Shown here: positions 60,394 through 64,000 of the stretch, in pieces
Numbering within the stretch: the first letter of the stretch is position 1
How the letters are laid out: each line of letters begins with the position of its first letter
DNA from: Algoriphagus lutimaris
GTDB lineage: Bacteria; Bacteroidota; Bacteroidia; Cytophagales; Cyclobacteriaceae
Length of the DNA stretch: 64,000 bases
Direction of reading: 5' to 3'
Assembly (NCBI RefSeq): GCF_017051705.1
Contig: NZ_JAFIDJ010000002.1
Location: 1,492,732 to 1,556,731, forward strand
The notes under the pieces: model-generated
Seen by the model: the letters and a program-made list of their open reading frames with translations, nothing else
Database searches by the model: none
What the model was told of the DNA's origin: nothing
Made by a program: the position numbers and the translations under genes

Positions 60394-60786
60394 ATGAATT
60401 ATAAACTTCCAAAAAGCGAACGGCTTTATGCCGAAAAAGAAATCAAGGAACTTTTTAACGAAGGTTCCTCTTTTTTTTTATTTCCATTTAAAGTCCAATT
60501 TTTTGTTAAAAAGCAGGGGGGACATGGAACCCCAAAGGTACTTTTCTCCGTTTCCAAGAAGAAAATCAAGAAGGCCGTAGATAGGAATTTCATCAAAAGA
60601 AGAATGAAAGAAGCCTATAGGCTGAATAAACACCTGCTTTCGACTTTAGATAATAAAGCATTAATTTTAGGATTGATATATGTAGGTCCAAAGGATATGG
60701 GATTCCACGATATCCAAGCTAAAACCATCCTAATACTTCACAGATTAGTCAAAGAGCTAAACGCTAACCATTCAGGACATGAATAA
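60394..60786 (+). CDS. rnpA: Ribonuclease P protein component
   Basis: 130 aa from ATG 60394; GTG 60391 directly before it is also possible. NYKLPKSERLYAEKEIKELF and FSVSKKKIKKAVDRNFIKRR with MKEAYR is the RnpA signature (RNxxKRxxRE-like basic helix) that binds the P RNA. It assists 5' maturation of tRNAs. Overlaps the S41 protease gene by 8 bp, so it is translationally coupled to it. Confidence 0.95.
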   Translation: MNYKLPKSERLYAEKEIKELFNEGSSFFLFPFKVQFFVKKQGGHGTPKVLFSVSKKKIKKAVDRNFIKRRMKEAYRLNKHLLSTLDNKALILGLIYVGPKDMGFHDIQAKTILILHRLVKELNANHSGHE

Positions 60787-62440
60787 AACGCTTAAAAAAT
60801 CATTACTCGTATTCTTGCTAGGCGCAATTATCCTTTCGGGATTTTTTGCATTTAAAACCAAGAACGATAAGTTGTTTGCGATCGCAAAGAACATAGATAT
60901 TTTCGCTACCATGGTTCGGGAATTGGATTCTTATTACGTGGATGAAATTGATCCGGATGAGTTAGTGACCATTGGTATCAACGCGATGCTGGAGGAGTTG
61001 GACCCTTATACCACTTATATCCCTGAAGAGGAATCCGATGATTTTAGAATGATGACTACTGGTGAATATGGAGGAGTTGGTGCTTTGATCGGTAATAGAG
61101 GTGAAGGAAATATTGTGATTATGCCTTACACGGGATTCCCTGCACAGTCTGTAGGGATGAAAATTGCCGATCAATTGTTGAAGGTTGATACTGTAGCAGT
61201 ATCTGATATTCCTACTTCCGAGGTTTCGTCCTTATTAAAAGGACCTGCAAATACAGAAGTATTCGTGCAAGTTAAAAGAGGAGATGATACTTTAGGTTTT
61301 AATCTGACTAGAAGAAAAATTGTGATCAAGAATGTGCCTTTTTATGGGAAGGTAGATGAGCAGACAGGATATATTAAATTATCTGATTTTACTACCAATG
61401 CTTCCAATGAGGTAAGAAATGCACTGTTGGATTTGAAAGGTCAAGGCGTTGATCGTTTGATTTTGGATTTGAGAGACAATCCTGGAGGTTTGGTAAATGA
61501 GGCTGCAGAAATTGTTAATTTATTTATTCCAAAAGGGAAGGACATCGTAAAGACGATTGGTAAGCTTGAAAATGTAAACTATACCTATAAGACCAATAAG
61601 ACTCCTTTGGATAAGGATATTCCATTGGTAGTGTTAATTAATGAAAATTCTGCTTCTGCTTCAGAAATTGTAGCAGGAGCTCTTCAGGATTATGATAGAG
61701 CAGTATTGATTGGGAGGAAGTCGTTTGGAAAGGGTTTAGTGCAAACCACCATACCGCTTTCTTATAATTCCCAAATGAAAATCACTACCGCTAAATATTA
61801 TATTCCAAGTGGAAGATGTATTCAGGCAATTGATTATGCTCAAACTAGAGAAAATGGAGAGATCACTACTGTGCCTGACTCTTTGAGAAAAGAATTTAAG
61901 ACCAAAAATGGACGAGTAGTATTAGACGGTGCAGGTATTGAGCCGGATGAATTAATTGAAAAAGTAAAATACGCTCCTATTTCATATAGCCTAGTAGCAA
62001 GAAGTCACATATTTGACTTTGCTACGAAGTATGCACGTGCTCATCCAGAGATTCCAAGCCCTTCAGAGTTTTCAATATCTGATGAAGAATATGAGGAATT
62101 TGTGAAGTGGTTGGATGGTAAAGAGTATGATTATACGACTTATCTAGAAAAATCGGTTGAGGACTTAATGGAATTGGCTGAGAAGGAAACCTATTATGAT
62201 GAGATTAAAGCTCAAATTGAAGCAATTAATACGAAAGTACATCATAGTAAAGAGCAGGACTTAATCAATCACCAAAAGGAAATCAGAAAGATTTTGACGG
62301 AGGAGATTGTATCTAGATATTATTTCCAAGAGGGAATGATTGAAGCGAGCTTGAATGATGATCCTGCGGTAACTGAGGCTGTTAATTTCCTGTCGATTCC
62401 TGATAAGTACCAGCAGACCTTGACTGCTTCCGTGAAGTAA
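60779..62440 (+). CDS. S41 family C-terminal processing protease
   Basis: 553 aa. One N-terminal helix (SLLVFLLGAIILSGFFAFKT) as signal or anchor. A PDZ domain occupies about 75-170 (GVGALIGNRGEGNIVIMPYT, GFPAQSVGMKIADQLLKVDT). The tail-specific protease core has SDFTTNASNEVRNALLDLKG, LDLRDNPGGLVNEAAEIVN, the catalytic Ser in ENSASASEIVAGALQDYDRA and the catalytic Lys in GRKSFGKGLVQT. The C-terminal 150 residues are helical and Glu-rich. CtpA-type proteases trim envelope proteins at their C-termini. Starts inside rnpA; tsaB follows 2 bp after its stop. Confidence 0.94.
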   Translation: MNKTLKKSLLVFLLGAIILSGFFAFKTKNDKLFAIAKNIDIFATMVRELDSYYVDEIDPDELVTIGINAMLEELDPYTTYIPEEESDDFRMMTTGEYGGVGALIGNRGEGNIVIMPYTGFPAQSVGMKIADQLLKVDTVAVSDIPTSEVSSLLKGPANTEVFVQVKRGDDTLGFNLTRRKIVIKNVPFYGKVDEQTGYIKLSDFTTNASNEVRNALLDLKGQGVDRLILDLRDNPGGLVNEAAEIVNLFIPKGKDIVKTIGKLENVNYTYKTNKTPLDKDIPLVVLINENSASASEIVAGALQDYDRAVLIGRKSFGKGLVQTTIPLSYNSQMKITTAKYYIPSGRCIQAIDYAQTRENGEITTVPDSLRKEFKTKNGRVVLDGAGIEPDELIEKVKYAPISYSLVARSHIFDFATKYARAHPEIPSPSEFSISDEEYEEFVKWLDGKEYDYTTYLEKSVEDLMELAEKETYYDEIKAQIEAINTKVHHSKEQDLINHQKEIRKILTEEIVSRYYFQEGMIEASLNDDPAVTEAVNFLSIPDKYQQTLTASVK

Positions 62441-62442
62441 TT

Positions 62443-63135
62443 ATGGCATTGATTCTATCCATAGAAACGTCGACTCCTGTTTGTTCGGTTGCTTTACATG
62501 CGGATGGTGTGTTACAAGGACTGAAAGAAGTAGATTTGCCTGGAGCGCATTCTGAGCGGCTGATAGGTTTGATAGAGGAGTTATTAGAAACTTGCCATGT
62601 GAAACTTGAAGAAGTAAATGCAGTGGGGGTTTCGGAAGGACCTGGATCGTATACGGGATTAAGAATTGGAGTGTCTACTGCAAAAGGTTTATGTTTTGCA
62701 TGGGACAAACCTTTAATAGGGGTGAATACCCTGGCAGCTTTGGCTAGAGGAGCCATGGAAGGTTTAGATTCGTCAGCAGTTGTGATTTCTATGTTAGATG
62801 CTAGAAGGATGGAGGTATACCGGGAGGTGTTTGACGCGGAGATGAATTCTATTGAAAAGTTGGACGCTGAAGTGATTGAAGAATCTTCTTTTAAAAAGTA
62901 CTTGGACCAGGTACCGGTATATTTTATTGGGGATGCAGTTGCAAAGGTCAAAGAGGTAATTTCTCATCCTAATGCAGTCTTTTTAGAGAATAGAATTTCG
63001 GCGAAACAAGTTGGGGAAATAGCTTGGGGAAAATTTCAAAAGAATGAGCTTGAAGATCTGGCATATTTTGTCCCGAACTATTTGAAGGAATTTAAAGTAT
63101 TGAAGTCAAAAAAGAACCCATTGTTAATGTCATGA
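62443..63135 (+). CDS. tsaB: tRNA t6A biosynthesis protein TsaB
   Basis: 230 aa. ASKHA fold with ILSIETSTPVCSVALHADGV, the conserved GAHSERLIGLIEELL and VGVSEGPGSYTGLRIGVSTA, then KGLCFAWDKPLIGVNTLAAL. The ending PNYLKEFKV is usual for TsaB. It is the non-catalytic homologue of TsaD, with which and TsaE it makes N6-threonylcarbamoyl-adenosine at position 37 of ANN-decoding tRNAs. Two bases after the S41 gene; overlaps the DUF2480 gene by 4 bp. Confidence 0.96.
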   Translation: MALILSIETSTPVCSVALHADGVLQGLKEVDLPGAHSERLIGLIEELLETCHVKLEEVNAVGVSEGPGSYTGLRIGVSTAKGLCFAWDKPLIGVNTLAALARGAMEGLDSSAVVISMLDARRMEVYREVFDAEMNSIEKLDAEVIEESSFKKYLDQVPVYFIGDAVAKVKEVISHPNAVFLENRISAKQVGEIAWGKFQKNELEDLAYFVPNYLKEFKVLKSKKNPLLMS

Positions 63136-63641
63136 GTGAAATTGTAAACAGGGTAGCGCAAAGTGCGATAGTGTCTTTAGATTTGGAAGAGTTCTATCCT
63201 CGGGAAGAGCGTGTGATTTTTGACTTAAAGCCCTTTTTGTATCAGGAATTAGTTTTAAGAGAGAAAGAATTTCGTGCTGCGCTGAAGGAGGTGGATTGGT
63301 CCAAGTATCAGGATAAGTGGGTTGCTATACTCTGTTCGGTGGATGCAATAGTTCCAAATTGGGCCTACATGTTGGTATCGACTTACCTGACTCCAGTTTC
63401 AAAAGGATATGCAGTTGGAGACTTGAATGCCTTGGAGGTGATGATATCTGAAAAATGTTTGGGAGAACTGGACCTAGAGATGTTCCAGGATAAGCCGGTA
63501 ATTGTAAAAGGGTGTTCCAATTTCCCAATTCCACTTTTTGCTTATGGGAGGATTGTTTCCTTGGTTCAAAGCAGGGCAAAGACCATTATGTATGGAGAGC
63601 CTTGTAGTACGGTTCCACTTTACAAAAAAGCAAAGTCCTGA
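63132..63641 (+). CDS. DUF2480 family protein
   Basis: 169 aa, cytoplasmic, acidic. EIVNRVAQSAIVSLDLEEFY, then FDLKPFLYQELVLREKEFRA, WSKYQDKWVAILCSVDAIVP, NWAYMLVSTYLTP and KGCSNFPIPLFAYGRIVSLV are the blocks of DUF2480, a family restricted to Bacteroidota and usually next to tsaB. Conserved Cys and Trp residues could serve catalysis or metal binding but no function is known. Last gene of the rpmH operon in this window. Confidence 0.87.
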   Translation: MSEIVNRVAQSAIVSLDLEEFYPREERVIFDLKPFLYQELVLREKEFRAALKEVDWSKYQDKWVAILCSVDAIVPNWAYMLVSTYLTPVSKGYAVGDLNALEVMISEKCLGELDLEMFQDKPVIVKGCSNFPIPLFAYGRIVSLVQSRAKTIMYGEPCSTVPLYKKAKS

Positions 63642-63698
63642 TTTTTAATTCACTGCAAAAAATATTAAAAAAGTTTGAATTTTTCTTGGCTTCAATGC

Positions 63699-63729
63699 TT
63701 GTGAATTTAGGGAAACGGCGCTATGTTTG
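63699..63729 (+). promoter_or_regulatory. rRNA operon promoter P1
   Basis: TTG at 63699-63701 and TATGTTTG at 63722-63729, spacing 23, followed by CACTCCC. Confidence 0.6.
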
Positions 63730-63814
63730 CACTCCCAATTGAGAAAAGACTCAACGGAAATTGAAATAAAAAGTAAAGGCGAAAAATAATTTAAAAATTT
63801 TTTCAAAGAGGTTA

Positions 63815-63844
63815 TTGCGGATTAAAAAAAGCTTCTTACCTTTG
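63815..63844 (+). promoter_or_regulatory. rRNA operon promoter P2
   Basis: TTG at 63815-63817 and TACCTTTG at 63837-63844, spacing 22, followed by CACTCCC as at P1. The upstream region is A/T-rich (tracts of A and T at 63785-63805), like an UP element. Confidence 0.65.
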
Positions 63845-63910
63845 CACTCCCTTCAGCAAGGAAGGGAAAAAATTGGTTCTTGAAACGTGAGTTTTGAGAG
63901 ATCGACAGAG

Positions 63911-63926
63911 GCCACAGATGAGTGGC
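63911..63926 (+). other. Hairpin in the rRNA leader
   Basis: GCCAC (63911-63915) pairs with GTGGC (63922-63926) around AGATGA. Part of the transcribed leader downstream of P2; it could be a processing or antitermination element. Confidence 0.35.
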
Positions 63927-64000
63927 ATCAAGTTCTTTGAAGTGATGTAAGGCGAAAAAATAATATAACCTGAGAAAGACGAGGGAAGGTTTATGTGGTT

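Larger units (their letters stand above)
63642..64000 (+). other. Promoter and leader region of a probable rRNA operon
   Basis: 359 bp without a protein gene. It holds two promoters (63699-63729, 63815-63844) with the same initial sequence GCACTCCC, a hairpin GCCAC/GTGGC (63911-63915 and 63922-63926) and the segment AGTTCTTTGAAGTGATGTAA near 63931, of the type usually found in the leader of Bacteroidota 16S rRNA genes. The 16S start is not inside the window. Confidence that an rRNA operon follows is inference. Confidence 0.75.

Noticed and set aside
1-64000. CRISPR arrays, transposons, integrases, phage genes and tRNA genes
   Set aside because: I looked for direct repeats with spacers, transposase or integrase frames and cloverleaf-like sequences and saw none.

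Overview
The window reads as a chromosomal piece of a Bacteroidota bacterium, most likely Cytophagales/Cyclobacteriaceae (Algoriphagus-like; the genus is inference from overall protein character, not proven). Signs: a TonB-dependent receptor with a carboxypeptidase-like domain followed by a DUF4249 lipoprotein, a type IX secretion C-terminal sorting domain, DUF4835, DUF5723 and DUF2480 proteins, an Rpb6-like omega subunit, an alpha/beta-fused 2-oxoacid dehydrogenase E1, few Shine-Dalgarno sequences, and many promoters fitting the Bacteroidota pattern TTG, about 18-25 nt, TAnnTTTG.

Layout. 1-5895 (+): end of an unknown gene, STN-type TonB receptor, DUF4249 lipoprotein and a large MG2-like secreted protein, all overlapping: an outer-membrane uptake or display operon. 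5911-13360 (-): MscS channel, large membrane-anchored propeller protein, malate dehydrogenase, stand-alone cyclic-nucleotide-binding protein, tilS. 13409-21984 (+): envelope and core genes: OstA-like protein, small T9SS cargo, bamD, rpoZ, coaBC, DUF4835, recN, fabI. 22121-27474 (+): amidohydrolase, alpha/beta hydrolase, then a MarR-YceI-ring-cleaving dioxygenase-esterase cluster that resembles the quinone/electrophile-responsive MhqR regulon of Bacillus; both marR and yceI are preceded by almost identical 12-bp palindromes. 27518-31776 (-): sbcC-sbcD. 31884-39791 (+): rlpA and an RND efflux operon with one adaptor and two different permeases. 39812-49380: NamZ-type muramidase, propeller-like lipoprotein, outer-membrane barrel proteins, two glycoside hydrolases and the fused E1. 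49575-58374 (+): rimO, YwqK/MORN-repeat protein, GNAT-like protein, adenosine kinase-like PfkB kinase, and an M16 peptidase pair (one catalytic, one lacking the zinc motif). 58410-60050 (-): M61 peptidase. 60187-63641 (+): rpmH, rnpA, S41 processing protease, tsaB, DUF2480. 63642-64000: tandem promoters and leader of what is very probably an rRNA operon whose 16S gene lies just outside.

Most of the window is housekeeping and envelope biology typical of the group, without mobile elements, CRISPR arrays, tRNA genes or phage genes. The less ordinary parts are the MarR operator pair, an orphan promoter/terminator unit on the minus strand ahead of the E1 gene, the duplicated-permease RND operon, the M16 pseudo-peptidase fused to a LolA-like domain, the TonB receptor/DUF4249/MG2 triad, and several tightly overlapping divergent promoters. 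I could not run any search; all family names come from reading the proteins.
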